Numbered from the stretch's first letter, positions 47,549 to 56,645 are shown. The stretch: 64,000 bases of DNA from Hydrogenophaga sp040372165 (GCF_040372165.1 NZ_BAABWG010000001.1:992001-1056000); one strand, 5' to 3'. Notes: generated by a model from the letters alone, not told the origin. Numbers and translations are program-made.

Positions 47549-49093
47549 ATGACAGACGAGGAAAGTCCGCCCGTCCTCGTGCTCGATGGCATCACCAAAC
47601 GGTTTGGCCATCTGCTCGCCAACGACAGCATTTCGCTGCGCCTGCACCAGGGGGAGATCCTGGCTCTACTCGGAGAAAACGGCGCCGGGAAGTCGACACT
47701 TGTATCGATTCTCTTCGGTCACTACCTGGCGGATGAGGGACACATCCAGGCTTTTGGCCGACGCTTGCCTGCCGGCCATCCTGCCGCAGCCCTGGCGGCA
47801 GGTATCGGCATGGTGCACCAGCACTTCACGCTGGCGGACAACCTCAGCGTGCTGGACAACGTGACCATGGGCACTGAAGCCATGTGGCGCCCCTGGACTT
47901 CCCGCAAGAACGCGCGCGAGCGACTGTTGACCGTTGCTGCCCGCTTTGGCTTGCCGGTAGACCCCGACGCACGCGTCGCCGATCTGGGTGTCGGAGAAAG
48001 GCAGCGCGTCGAGATCCTGAAGGCCTTGTATCGTGATGCCCGCATTCTCATACTGGATGAGCCCACCGCCGTGCTCACGCCCCAGGAGAGCGAATCCTTG
48101 TTCGAGACACTGGCCAAGCTTGTGGCCGAGGGCCTGTCCATCATTTTCATCAGCCACAAGCTGCCAGAAGTGTTGCGCGTCTCGGACCGGGTAGCCGTCC
48201 TGCGTGGCGGAAGACTGGTGGCGGAGGCCAATGCGGCAGACACCGACATTGCCCAGCTGACCCACTGGATGGTGGGCGAGTCCGTGACCGAGGCGCAGCG
48301 CCGGCCATCCAACTCGGTCGGGCAAATCGTCTGCGAGTTGCGCAATGTCTGCGCAGCACAAGGTGCAAGAGAGCGCTTGCAAAACGTCTCTCTCGCCCTG
48401 CACAAGGGCGAAATTGTGGCGGTGGCAGGCGTATCCGGCAACGGTCAAGGTGCCCTCGCCGCCCTTCTGTGTGGTATGTACCGCCCTGACTCAGGGTCGT
48501 TGATGCTCAACGGCGAGCCGTTGCGTGCATCTCCTGCCTGGCTGGTCGGGCAAGGGGTGGCACGCATACCTGAAGATCGCCATGGCATCGGCATTGTTGG
48601 AGACCTTCCCGTCTGGGAAAACGCGGTCTCCGAGCATCTGCTCGGCCGCCGCCTCTCCCGTGGCCCGCTCATCCGCCGCAACGCTGCACGGCGCCAGGCC
48701 GCTGCGATCGAGAACGCTTATGACGTCAGGGGCGCCGGACTGGACACCCCCGCCAGAGCGCTTTCCGGGGGCAACATGCAAAAGCTCATTCTCGGGCGTG
48801 CGCTCATGGGAGGCATGCCTGAAGGCAGCCATACCCCCACATTGATCGTCGCGCACCAGCCGACCTGGGGCCTCGACATTGGAGCGGTCGCCTACGTGCA
48901 AAAGCAGCTCATGGCGGCGCGGGATCAGGGTGCCGCTGTCCTGATGATCTCGGACGACCTGGATGAAGTCATGACCATGGGAGACCGCATTGCCGTGATG
49001 CACCATGGCAGCCTGACCGAGGCCCGCCCTGCGCAAGAATGGAGCAGGAAGAGCATTGGACTGGCCATGGCCGGAGTCTCGCATGCGGCTTGA
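47549..49093 (+). CDS. Nucleoside-type ABC transporter ATPase with two ABC domains
   Basis: 514 residues from the ATG at 47549; a GTG at 47486 with AGGGTGG upstream would add 21 residues and is a real alternative. First domain: Walker A GENGAGKST, Walker B ILILDEPTAVL. Second domain has the degenerate loop GVSGNGQGA instead of a Walker A lysine and the signature LSGGNMQKLILGRAL. This asymmetry is normal for sugar/nucleoside-type importers (YufO, RbsA). It energises the import of the ligand carried by the BMP protein. Confidence 0.92.
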   Translation: MTDEESPPVLVLDGITKRFGHLLANDSISLRLHQGEILALLGENGAGKSTLVSILFGHYLADEGHIQAFGRRLPAGHPAAALAAGIGMVHQHFTLADNLSVLDNVTMGTEAMWRPWTSRKNARERLLTVAARFGLPVDPDARVADLGVGERQRVEILKALYRDARILILDEPTAVLTPQESESLFETLAKLVAEGLSIIFISHKLPEVLRVSDRVAVLRGGRLVAEANAADTDIAQLTHWMVGESVTEAQRRPSNSVGQIVCELRNVCAAQGARERLQNVSLALHKGEIVAVAGVSGNGQGALAALLCGMYRPDSGSLMLNGEPLRASPAWLVGQGVARIPEDRHGIGIVGDLPVWENAVSEHLLGRRLSRGPLIRRNAARRQAAAIENAYDVRGAGLDTPARALSGGNMQKLILGRALMGGMPEGSHTPTLIVAHQPTWGLDIGAVAYVQKQLMAARDQGAAVLMISDDLDEVMTMGDRIAVMHHGSLTEARPAQEWSRKSIGLAMAGVSHAA

Positions 49094-50144
49094 ACGTCGG
49101 CAGTCACCCTCTCCAGCGGCGATCCTGATCGCACCGCTCTCAGCACTGTCTTTCACCTTCCTTGTCGCCAGCGTGCTCGTCTGGTGGGCAGGTGCTCCCG
49201 TCGGGCAGACCTACAACCTGCTCTTCAAGGGTGCGTTCGGGTCCGTGTTCGCCTTGAGTGAGACGCTGACACGTGCCATACCGCTGACACTCACGGGCCT
49301 GGCTGCCGCCATTGCATTTCGGGCAAGACTGTTCAACATCGGCGCCGAGGGGCAGTTGTATGCCGGAGCAATGGCTGCCGTCGCTGTCGGTGGAATGCAG
49401 GGCGGCGATGACCTTCTGATGTCGCCCTGGGCACTGTTTGTCGCCATGATGATTGCCGCTGCATTGACCGGGGCGCTTTTGCTGCTGATACCTGCATTGC
49501 TGAAATCGCGGCTGGGCGTTGACGAAGTGGTCACCACCTTGCTGCTCAACTTCATCGTGCTGCTGCTCGTCTCAGCGCTGCTCGACGGCCCCATGAAAGA
49601 CCCTCTGGCCATGGGGTGGCCGCAGAGCGCGCCAATTCACCCCGAGCTGGAGCTGGACAAAGTGATCGCCCAAACGCGGGCACACAGTGGCCTGTGGTGG
49701 GCGCTGGGGCTATCGCTGATGTTGTGGGGACTGCTCAAATGGACGGTGTGGGGGTTCTCCATCCGTGCTGCCGGTGCCAACCCGAATGCCTCTCGCTTCG
49801 CTGGCGTGTCGGTCACACGCACGGTGGTGATGGTCGCCATGATCTCTGGTGCGGTGGCCGGGCTGGCAGGCGCCATCGAGGTGGCAGGCCGCACCGGCTA
49901 CGTGACACTGGACATGTCACCCGGCTACGGTTACACGGGCATTGTCATCGCCATGCTCGCAGGCCTTCATCCCCTGGCCGTTCCGCTCGCCGCCCTTTGG
50001 GTGGCCGGCATCCTGGTCGGCGCCGACAGCATGAGCCGCGCCATCGGCGTTCCGACCTATCTGGCCGACGTGATGGTGGCGATATCGCTGCTGACCGTGC
50101 TCGCAGCATCCTGGCTGACCCAATACCGGGTCCGGCGACACTGA
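49083..50144 (+). CDS. ABC transporter permease, nucleoside type (first of two)
   Basis: 353 residues, about eight to ten hydrophobic segments. Family marks: SETLTRAIPLTLTGLAAAIAF, RARLFNIGAEGQL and the cytoplasmic coupling-helix region RAAGANPNASRFAGV. Resembles YufP/NupB-type permeases. The ATG at 49083 lies 11 bases before the ATPase stop, so they overlap; the in-frame start 27 bases earlier adds no family-like sequence. Forms the channel with the next permease. Confidence 0.92.
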   Translation: MRLERRQSPSPAAILIAPLSALSFTFLVASVLVWWAGAPVGQTYNLLFKGAFGSVFALSETLTRAIPLTLTGLAAAIAFRARLFNIGAEGQLYAGAMAAVAVGGMQGGDDLLMSPWALFVAMMIAAALTGALLLLIPALLKSRLGVDEVVTTLLLNFIVLLLVSALLDGPMKDPLAMGWPQSAPIHPELELDKVIAQTRAHSGLWWALGLSLMLWGLLKWTVWGFSIRAAGANPNASRFAGVSVTRTVVMVAMISGAVAGLAGAIEVAGRTGYVTLDMSPGYGYTGIVIAMLAGLHPLAVPLAALWVAGILVGADSMSRAIGVPTYLADVMVAISLLTVLAASWLTQYRVRRH

Positions 50145-50169
50145 CTTCCGGAACGCCCACTCACCGAGC

Positions 50170-51084
50170 ATGCTTGAACTTCTTGTCAGCCCCGATTTCT
50201 GGAGCGCCGTGCTGCGCATCGGAACCCCGTTGATTCTGGGCACCCTGGGCGTTCTCTGGTGCGAGCGAGCAGGTGTGCTCAACCTTGGCATCGAAGGCAT
50301 CATGGTCGCCGGTGCACTGACTGGATGGCTGAGCGTCTATCACGGTGCCAGCCTCTGGGCGGGAGTTGCCACGGCCGCCACCACTGGCGCCGTGTTCGGC
50401 CTCTTGCACGCTTTCATGACAGTGGTCCTGCCGCTCTCCCAGCACGTCGTTGGCCTGGGCATCACCATGCTGGCCACAGCCATGAGCCAGTACACCTACC
50501 GGATGGTGTTTCCGAAGGTGGACAGCCCTCCCACCATCGAAGCGTTTGCACCCATGGACTGGCTGGCCCTGCCCGCTTTGTCCAGCCAGACGCCCATGAC
50601 ATGGCTGGCTTTCGCCCTGGTACCGGTGACAGCCTGGGTTCTCTACCGAACGCCTGCAGGGTTGGCTGTGCGCATGGTGGGAGAAAACCCGCAAGCGGCG
50701 GAAGGTCAAGGCGTGTCGGTGGCGATGGTGCGCACGAGTGCCATCGTGGTCGGCTCCGCCCTGATGGGCGTTGCCGGTGCGTTCCTCACCCTGTCGGCGT
50801 TCAACACGTTCTATTTCAACATGGTCAACGGCCGCGGCTGGATCTGTGTCGCTCTGGTGGTCTTCGCCTCCTGGCGCCCAGGAAAGGCCTTGCTGGGCGC
50901 ATTGCTGTTCGCCTTCTTTGATGCCTTGCAGCTCAGGCTTCAGCAATCCGGGAGCGCCTGGCTTCCGTATCAGGTCTACCTCACGCTGCCCTACTTTCTG
51001 TCCATCGTGGCACTGATACTGGTCGCTCGCCGCGCAAGCTATCCGCAAGCCCTCATGAAACCCTACCGCAAGGGAGAGCGTTGA
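50170..51084 (+). CDS. ABC transporter permease, nucleoside type (second of two)
   Basis: 304 residues, eight or nine hydrophobic segments; GTPLILGTLGVLWCERAGVLNLGIEG is the typical start and VRMVGENPQAAEGQGVSV the coupling region. Resembles YufQ/NupC-type permeases. Twenty-five bases after the first permease; its TGA shares a base with the deaminase ATG. Completes the importer: binding protein, double ATPase, two permeases. Confidence 0.92.
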   Translation: MLELLVSPDFWSAVLRIGTPLILGTLGVLWCERAGVLNLGIEGIMVAGALTGWLSVYHGASLWAGVATAATTGAVFGLLHAFMTVVLPLSQHVVGLGITMLATAMSQYTYRMVFPKVDSPPTIEAFAPMDWLALPALSSQTPMTWLAFALVPVTAWVLYRTPAGLAVRMVGENPQAAEGQGVSVAMVRTSAIVVGSALMGVAGAFLTLSAFNTFYFNMVNGRGWICVALVVFASWRPGKALLGALLFAFFDALQLRLQQSGSAWLPYQVYLTLPYFLSIVALILVARRASYPQALMKPYRKGER

Positions 51085-52358
51085 TGCTCGATTTGCTCAT
51101 TCACAATGCCACCTTGCCCGACGGCCGGGAGAACATGTCCGTCGCGGTTCAGGATGGCCGCATCGTCGACATCCAGTCTCAACTGGTCGCTGAGGCCGCT
51201 GACAGGGTGGATGCCGGTGGCATGCTGCTCAGCCCACCGTTTTGCGACCCACACTTCCACATGGACGCGACGCTCAGCTATGGCCTGCCCCGGGTCAACC
51301 AGAGCGGAACCCTGCTAGAAGGCATCGCACTCTGGGGCGAACTCAAACCACATCTCACAGAAGAAGCGCTCGTCAGCCGCGCATTGCAATACTGCGATTG
51401 GGCGGTCGCCAAAGGTCTGCTGGCCATCCGCAGTCACGTCGACACCAGTGACCCCAGCCTCTTGCCCGTTCGCGCCATGCTGGAGGTCAAGCGACGCGTT
51501 GCCCCCTACCTGGATCTGCAACTCGTCGCCTTTCCACAGGATGGTGTCTTGCGGGCACCAGGTGGGCTGGACAATCTGACGCAGGCGCTCGACCTCGGCG
51601 TCGATGTGGTGGGCGGCATTCCGCACTTTGAGCGCACCATGGCCGAGGGTGCACAGAGCGTGCGGCTATTGTGCGAGCTGGCGGCAGAGCGCGGCCTTCC
51701 CGTCGACATGCACTGCGACGAGAGCGACGACCCCCTGTCTCGACACATTGAAACCCTCGCCTTTGAAGCCCGGCGGCTGGGCATGCAGGGCAGGGTCAAC
51801 GGCTCGCACCTGACGTCCATGCACAGCATGGACAACTACTACGTCTCCAAGTTGATCCCGCTCATCGCCGAAGCCCAGGTAAGCGCCGTGGCCAACCCCT
51901 TGATCAACATCACACTGCAAGGCCGGCATGACAGTTATCCCAAACGGCGCGGGATGACACGTGTCCCCGAGCTGATGGCCGCTGGCATCACCGTCGCGTT
52001 TGGACATGATTGCGTCATGGACCCTTGGTATTCAATGGGTAGCGGCGACATGCTGGAGGTAGCCTCTATGGGCATGCATGTGGCTCAGATGACCAGTCAG
52101 GCAGGCATGCTGGCCTGTTTCGAAGCCGTGACCACACAGGCAGCCAAAGTCATGCAACTCGACGGCTACGGGCTTCGCCGGGGCGCCAGGGCTTCCATGG
52201 TGCTGCTACAGGCACGGAATCCCGTCGAAGCCATGCGGCTGCGGGCCACACGCCTGAAAGTGTGGAAGGATGGCCAGTTGCTGGCAGAGTCCGCTCCGTC
52301 CAGCACCCTGCTCCATCTCCCGGGGCGGTCAGGGACCACTTCCTTCATGCGCGACTGA
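51084..52358 (+). CDS. codA: Cytosine deaminase-like amidohydrolase
   Basis: 424 residues. Metal ligands match E. coli CodA in place and spacing: DPHFHMD (His57, His59), MHCDESDD (His210, Glu213), GSHLTSMHSMD (His242) and FGHD (Asp309). It should deaminate cytosine to uracil, feeding upp in the same operon. One difference: the residue after the catalytic Asp, which is Asp314 in CodA, is Cys310 here, so preference among cytosine, isoguanine or related bases may differ. GGGAGAG precedes the ATG; the TTG one codon earlier is unlikely. Confidence 0.87.
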   Translation: MLDLLIHNATLPDGRENMSVAVQDGRIVDIQSQLVAEAADRVDAGGMLLSPPFCDPHFHMDATLSYGLPRVNQSGTLLEGIALWGELKPHLTEEALVSRALQYCDWAVAKGLLAIRSHVDTSDPSLLPVRAMLEVKRRVAPYLDLQLVAFPQDGVLRAPGGLDNLTQALDLGVDVVGGIPHFERTMAEGAQSVRLLCELAAERGLPVDMHCDESDDPLSRHIETLAFEARRLGMQGRVNGSHLTSMHSMDNYYVSKLIPLIAEAQVSAVANPLINITLQGRHDSYPKRRGMTRVPELMAAGITVAFGHDCVMDPWYSMGSGDMLEVASMGMHVAQMTSQAGMLACFEAVTTQAAKVMQLDGYGLRRGARASMVLLQARNPVEAMRLRATRLKVWKDGQLLAESAPSSTLLHLPGRSGTTSFMRD

Positions 52359-52392
52359 GGTGTCTCCGGACTGGGCTATCCTCAACACTCCC

Positions 52393-52409
52393 GTCCACCA
52401 CGGGTGGAC
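52393..52409. repeat. Short perfect inverted repeat between the deaminase and EVE genes
   Basis: GTCCACC and GGTGGAC with a 3-nt ACG loop, 30 bases before the EVE gene. It could form an RNA hairpin or be a protein site; no T-run follows, so it is not a standard terminator. Confidence 0.4.
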
Positions 52410-52438
52410 CCGTGCAAGCGCCCATGACGGAGACACGA

Positions 52439-52900
52439 ATGGCCAATTACTGGCTGATGAAATCCGAGCCCGACGAGTGCTCCATTGACGATGTCCTGGC
52501 GGCACCGAATGCAACCGTGCCGTGGACTGGCGTGCGTAACTACCAGGCGCGCAACTTCATGCGCGATGACATGCAGCCCGGCGATGGCGTGCTGTTCTAC
52601 CATTCCAGCTGCCCGGAGCCCGGGGTTGCCGGCCTGGCCAGAGTCGCATCGGTGGCCTACCCGGACCCTACCCAGTTCGACCCGACATCGCCCTACCATG
52701 ACCCGAAATCCCAAAGGGAACATCCCCGTTGGCTGCTGGTAGACATCAAGGCAACGCACAAAATTCCGCTGGTCTCTCTCACCCGGATGCGAGAAGAAAA
52801 AGCACTGGAAGATATGATCGTCCTCAGGAAAGGCAATCGCCTCTCCATCACCCCCGTGGAGCCTGAACACTGGCACTACTTCGCTGACAGAGTCAGCTGA
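52439..52900 (+). CDS. EVE-domain protein
   Basis: 153 residues, single EVE domain: NYWLMKSEPDECSIDD, VPWTGVRNYQARNFMRDDMQPGD, VLFYHSSCPEPGVAGLARV and HPRWLLVDI. EVE domains are PUA/YTH-like and are thought to bind modified nucleobases in DNA or RNA; the biological role of the stand-alone bacterial protein is not settled. ATG with GGAG at good spacing. Same strand as the pyrimidine operon, 80 bases after it, perhaps a separate unit. Confidence 0.92.
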   Translation: MANYWLMKSEPDECSIDDVLAAPNATVPWTGVRNYQARNFMRDDMQPGDGVLFYHSSCPEPGVAGLARVASVAYPDPTQFDPTSPYHDPKSQREHPRWLLVDIKATHKIPLVSLTRMREEKALEDMIVLRKGNRLSITPVEPEHWHYFADRVS

Positions 52901-52977
52901 GCGGCCACAAATCTCCAATCCGACACAACCTTGCCTCCATTGATCGGGCAAGCACACCCCCAGAAAGGACTCGACCG

Positions 52978-53742
52978 ATGCGCTTGAGAAACATTGCCAC
53001 CCCTATCGCCCTTGCCTGCCTGCTAGCCGCCTGTGGCGGTGGTGGCGGTGACGACGAAAGCTCAAGTGGATCTGTGGCCTCCTCAAGCAAAGTGAGCAGC
53101 TGTGGCACGACCGACGGACCGCTGCGCATCATGCCGCTGGGCGACTCCATCACGGAAGGGGAAGCCGGGCACAACAGTTATCGTCGCTCCTTCTTCAAGA
53201 ACCTCGTGGCCGCAGGCTGCAACGTGGACCTGGTGGGTAGCAAAACGGGCGTCTCCCGTCTCGGCAAACGCAATTCCGGCTCGGCCTCGGCACCCAATGC
53301 CGACTTCGACCAGAACCACGAAGGCTACTGGGACTACAACACCCAGGAAGTCACAGGACTTGCCGCCTCACGTGTGGCCGCCGCCAGACCGGACATTGTG
53401 TTGATTCACCTGGGCTCCAACGACATCATTCGTGGCCAGGATGCAGGCAGTGCCGCAAGCGAAATCGGAGCACTGATCGACACCATTCGAAGTGCCAACC
53501 CCGATGTCCACATTGTTCTGGCCAAGATCATTCCGAACAGCAAGAGCAATGTGACCGCCTTCAACAACGCGCTGGACGGTGTCGCCTCGTCACGCCAGCA
53601 ATCGCGCTCGCCCATCGTGGTGGTCAATCAGGCAGCGGGCTATTCGGTTGGGGACAACTACGACGGCGTCCACCCCAACCCGCTTGGCGAAACCAAGATC
53701 GCCAACAAATTCTCCAACGCGGTGCTGTCCTGGCGCGAATGA
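52978..53742 (+). CDS. SGNH/GDSL-type hydrolase, lipoprotein
   Basis: 254 residues. Lipobox LLAAC (Cys19) followed by poly-Gly and a Ser/Asp-rich spacer, so the protein is anchored in a membrane and faces the periplasm or surface. SGNH blocks: GDSIT with nucleophile Ser57, HLGSND with Asn148, and DGVHPN with Asp229/His232. The glycine block is less clear. Such esterases deacylate polysaccharides or lipids; substrate unknown. A strong bidirectional terminator follows. Confidence 0.88.
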   Translation: MRLRNIATPIALACLLAACGGGGGDDESSSGSVASSSKVSSCGTTDGPLRIMPLGDSITEGEAGHNSYRRSFFKNLVAAGCNVDLVGSKTGVSRLGKRNSGSASAPNADFDQNHEGYWDYNTQEVTGLAASRVAAARPDIVLIHLGSNDIIRGQDAGSAASEIGALIDTIRSANPDVHIVLAKIIPNSKSNVTAFNNALDGVASSRQQSRSPIVVVNQAAGYSVGDNYDGVHPNPLGETKIANKFSNAVLSWRE

Positions 53743-53782
53743 CCCCGCGCGGGCTATGCCGGACTGCTCAGCCCGGCAAAAC

Positions 53783-53814
53783 AAAAAACCCGACCTGAAA
53801 AGGCCGGGTTTTTT
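53783..53814. terminator. Bidirectional terminator between SGNH hydrolase and clpA
   Basis: AAAAAACCCG-A-CCT, GAAA loop, AGG-C-CGGGTTTTTT: 7 paired bases with one mismatch, A-run and T-run on either side of convergent genes. Confidence 0.85.
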
Positions 53815-53849
53815 GTTGGATGGATCGATCCTGCCAAGGATCAGGCAGG

Positions 53850-56186
53850 TCAACCTGCAGGCGCCTCTTCGGGCTTGGCCTTGTCCTTCTTGCCAGGCAA
53901 AGGCTGAATATCCAGGGTCACCTCTTCGGTTTCCTTGCCATCCTCGCCCTTCTTGCTTTCCAGGTCGACTGTCAGGCGCCCACCATCGGTCAGCCGCCCG
54001 AAGAGCAGTTCGTCTGCCAGGGCACGGCGAATCATGTCCTGGATCAGGCGCTGCATCGGCCGAGCCCCCATGAGCGGGTCGAAACCCTTCTTGGCCAGGT
54101 GCTTGCGCAGAGCGTCGGTGAAAGTCACTTCCACCTTCTTCTCTCCCAGCTGTCCCTCGAGCTGCAACAGGAATTTGTCCACGACGCGCAGAATGATCTT
54201 CTCGTCCAGCGCACGGAAGCTGACAATGGCATCCAGGCGGTTGCGGAACTCAGGCGTGAACAGACGCTTGATATCGGCCATCTCGTCGCCCGACTCGCGC
54301 GGGTTGGTAAAGCCAATGGTCGCCTTGTTCATGGTCTCGGCACCCGCGTTCGTCGTCATGATGATGATGACGTTGCGGAAGTCGGCCTTGCGTCCGTTGT
54401 TGTCCGTCAGGGTTCCGTGGTCCATGACCTGCAGCAGCACGTTGAAGATGTCCGGATGCGCTTTCTCGATCTCGTCGAGCAGCAGCACACAGTGCGGCTT
54501 CTTGGTCACAGCTTCAGTCAGCAAACCACCCTGGTCGAAGCCCACGTAGCCCGGAGGCGCACCAATCAGGCGACTGACCGCATGGCGCTCCATGTACTCC
54601 GACATGTCAAAGCGGATCAGGTCGATGCCCAGGATATAGGCCAGCTGACGAGCCGCTTCGGTCTTGCCAACGCCCGTGGGGCCGCTGAACAGGAAAGAAC
54701 CAATCGGTTTGTCTGCCTTGCCCAGTCCAGAGCGTGCCATCTTGACGGCAGAGGACAGCACCTCCAGAGCCTTGTCCTGGCCAAACACCACGCTCTTGAG
54801 ATCGCGCTCAAGCGTTTGCAGCTTGCTGCGGTCGTCATTGGAAACGTTGGCAGGCGGAATGCGGGCAATTTTCGCCACGATTTCCTCGACCTCGTTCTTG
54901 CCGATCGTCTTCTTGCGCTTGGACGGCGCCAAAACACGTTGCGCAGCACCTGCTTCGTCGATCACGTCGATGGCCTTGTCTGGCAGGTGACGGTCGTTGA
55001 TGTACTTGGCAGACAGCTCAGCCGCCGCCTGCAGCGCTGCTTGGGCGTAGCGAACGTTGTGGTGCTCCTCGAAGCGGGACTTCAGGCCCTTGAGGATGTC
55101 CACGGTCTGCTCCACCGTTGGCTCGACCACATCCACCTTCTGGAAACGGCGAGACAAGGCCGCATCCTTTTCAAAGATGCCGCGGTATTCGGTGAACGTG
55201 GTGGCCCCGATGCATTTGAGCTGTCCGCTGGACAGCGCTGGCTTGAGCAGGTTGGATGCGTCCAGTGTGCCGCCCGAAGCCGCACCCGCACCAATGAGGG
55301 TATGGATTTCGTCGATGAAGAGCACCGCGTGCGGCTTCTCCCGCAGGGATTTCAGAACGGCCTTGAGGCGCTGTTCAAAATCACCACGGTACTTGGTGCC
55401 TGCCAGCAGCGCCCCCATGTCGAGCGAATACACGGTCGACTCAGCCAACACTTCAGGCACGTCTTCCTGCGTGATTCGCCATGCAAGACCTTCTGCAATG
55501 GCTGTCTTGCCCACGCCAGCCTCGCCCACCAGCAGCGGGTTGTTCTTGCGGCGACGGCACAAGACCTGAATCACACGCTCGACCTCGTAATCGCGGCCGA
55601 TCAGCGGATCGATCTTGCCTTCCTTGGCAGCCTGATTCAGGTTCTGGGTGAACTGCTCGAGCGGTGAAGCCTTTTCGTTGCTCTTGACCTCACCAGCTTC
55701 CTCGTTTTCGATCGCACTCTCGTTGCCCTTCGCAGGTTCCTGAGGTTCGTTCTTGCGGATGCCATGGGCAATGAAGTTCACCACATCGAGGCGCGTCACG
55801 CCTTGCTGATGCAGGTAGTACACGGCGTGCGAGTCCTTTTCGCCAAAGATGGCCACCAGCACATTGGCGCCCGTGACCTCTTTCTTGCCGTTGCCGGTGG
55901 ACTGCACATGCATGATGGCTCGCTGGATCACGCGCTGGAAACCCAGCGTAGGCTGCGTGTCCACCTCTTCTGTGCCAGCCACCTGGGGCGTGTTGTCCTT
56001 GATGAAATTCGTCAGGGACTTGCGCAGATCGTCGATGTTGGCGGAACACGCACGCAGGACCTCTGCCGCGCTGGGGTTGTCCAGCAGGGCCAGGAGCAAG
56101 TGCTCAACAGTAATGAATTCGTGTCGCTGCTGACGGGCCTCGACGAAGGCCATGTGCAAGCTGACTTCTAGTTCCTGGGCAATCAT
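53850..56186 (-). CDS. clpA: ATP-dependent Clp protease ATP-binding subunit ClpA
   Basis: 778 residues from the ATG at 56186 (AAGGAT upstream). N-domain with two Clp repeats (1-150), first AAA+ module with GEAGVGKT (221-228), second with GPTGVGKT and the sensor-2 region GARPMQRLIQ. No ClpB-type middle domain is present, separating it from ClpB and ClpC. An acidic linker (146-175) joins the N-domain. It unfolds substrates for ClpP; clpP is not in the window. The adaptor gene clpS lies immediately upstream. Confidence 0.97.
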   Translation of the reverse strand: MIAQELEVSLHMAFVEARQQRHEFITVEHLLLALLDNPSAAEVLRACSANIDDLRKSLTNFIKDNTPQVAGTEEVDTQPTLGFQRVIQRAIMHVQSTGNGKKEVTGANVLVAIFGEKDSHAVYYLHQQGVTRLDVVNFIAHGIRKNEPQEPAKGNESAIENEEAGEVKSNEKASPLEQFTQNLNQAAKEGKIDPLIGRDYEVERVIQVLCRRRKNNPLLVGEAGVGKTAIAEGLAWRITQEDVPEVLAESTVYSLDMGALLAGTKYRGDFEQRLKAVLKSLREKPHAVLFIDEIHTLIGAGAASGGTLDASNLLKPALSSGQLKCIGATTFTEYRGIFEKDAALSRRFQKVDVVEPTVEQTVDILKGLKSRFEEHHNVRYAQAALQAAAELSAKYINDRHLPDKAIDVIDEAGAAQRVLAPSKRKKTIGKNEVEEIVAKIARIPPANVSNDDRSKLQTLERDLKSVVFGQDKALEVLSSAVKMARSGLGKADKPIGSFLFSGPTGVGKTEAARQLAYILGIDLIRFDMSEYMERHAVSRLIGAPPGYVGFDQGGLLTEAVTKKPHCVLLLDEIEKAHPDIFNVLLQVMDHGTLTDNNGRKADFRNVIIIMTTNAGAETMNKATIGFTNPRESGDEMADIKRLFTPEFRNRLDAIVSFRALDEKIILRVVDKFLLQLEGQLGEKKVEVTFTDALRKHLAKKGFDPLMGARPMQRLIQDMIRRALADELLFGRLTDGGRLTVDLESKKGEDGKETEEVTLDIQPLPGKKDKAKPEEAPAG

Positions 56187-56288
56187 GGACAAATCCTTTG
56201 ATGGCGATAGGTTTCAGGTTTCAAGCCTAAACCAGTTTCGAGCCGTTCGGTGGGAGAACAATGGGGCTCAGATTGGGTTGATCTCGCT

Positions 56289-56645
56289 TTATTCAACGGG
56301 TTCACTCAAACATTGCAAGGGATGTCCTGCATGCCTCGAAGCTTGCAAGACCTGTTCCACCTTCGTATGGGCCACGTCTCTTGTGTAAACACCACAAATC
56401 CCTTTGCCCTCGAGGTGAATTTTCAGCATGATCTGCGTCGCCGTTTCGCGGTCCTTCCCGAAAAACTCCTGGATGACTTGCACCACGAACTCCATCGGAG
56501 TGAAGTCGTCGTTTAGCAACACCACCTGGTACATCTGGGGCGGCTTGACGCGCTGCGTGAGCCGCTCGACAACCATGGAGTCGTCGGAGCTGGTGCCGGG
56601 AGGCGCAGCCGGCAACTCCGGCTTCTTGGGTTTTTGCGTGGCCAT
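56289..56645 (-). CDS. clpS: Clp protease adaptor ClpS
   Basis: 118 residues. The N-degron pocket motif LLNDDFTPMEFVVQVI and the C-terminal GKGICGVYTRDVAHTKVEQV are standard; a ~35-residue flexible N-terminus precedes them. It delivers N-end-rule substrates to ClpA, encoded 102 bases downstream. A TAGAAT hexamer ends six bases before the ATG without any Shine-Dalgarno sequence, so a leaderless mRNA is possible. Confidence 0.97.
   Translation of the reverse strand: MATQKPKKPELPAAPPGTSSDDSMVVERLTQRVKPPQMYQVVLLNDDFTPMEFVVQVIQEFFGKDRETATQIMLKIHLEGKGICGVYTRDVAHTKVEQVLQASRHAGHPLQCLSEPVE

Noticed and set aside
53820..55667. Long open frame of ~615 codons on the plus strand opposite clpA
   Set aside because: It lies wholly within clpA on the other strand, has no family-like motifs and arises from the GC-rich third positions of clpA codons.
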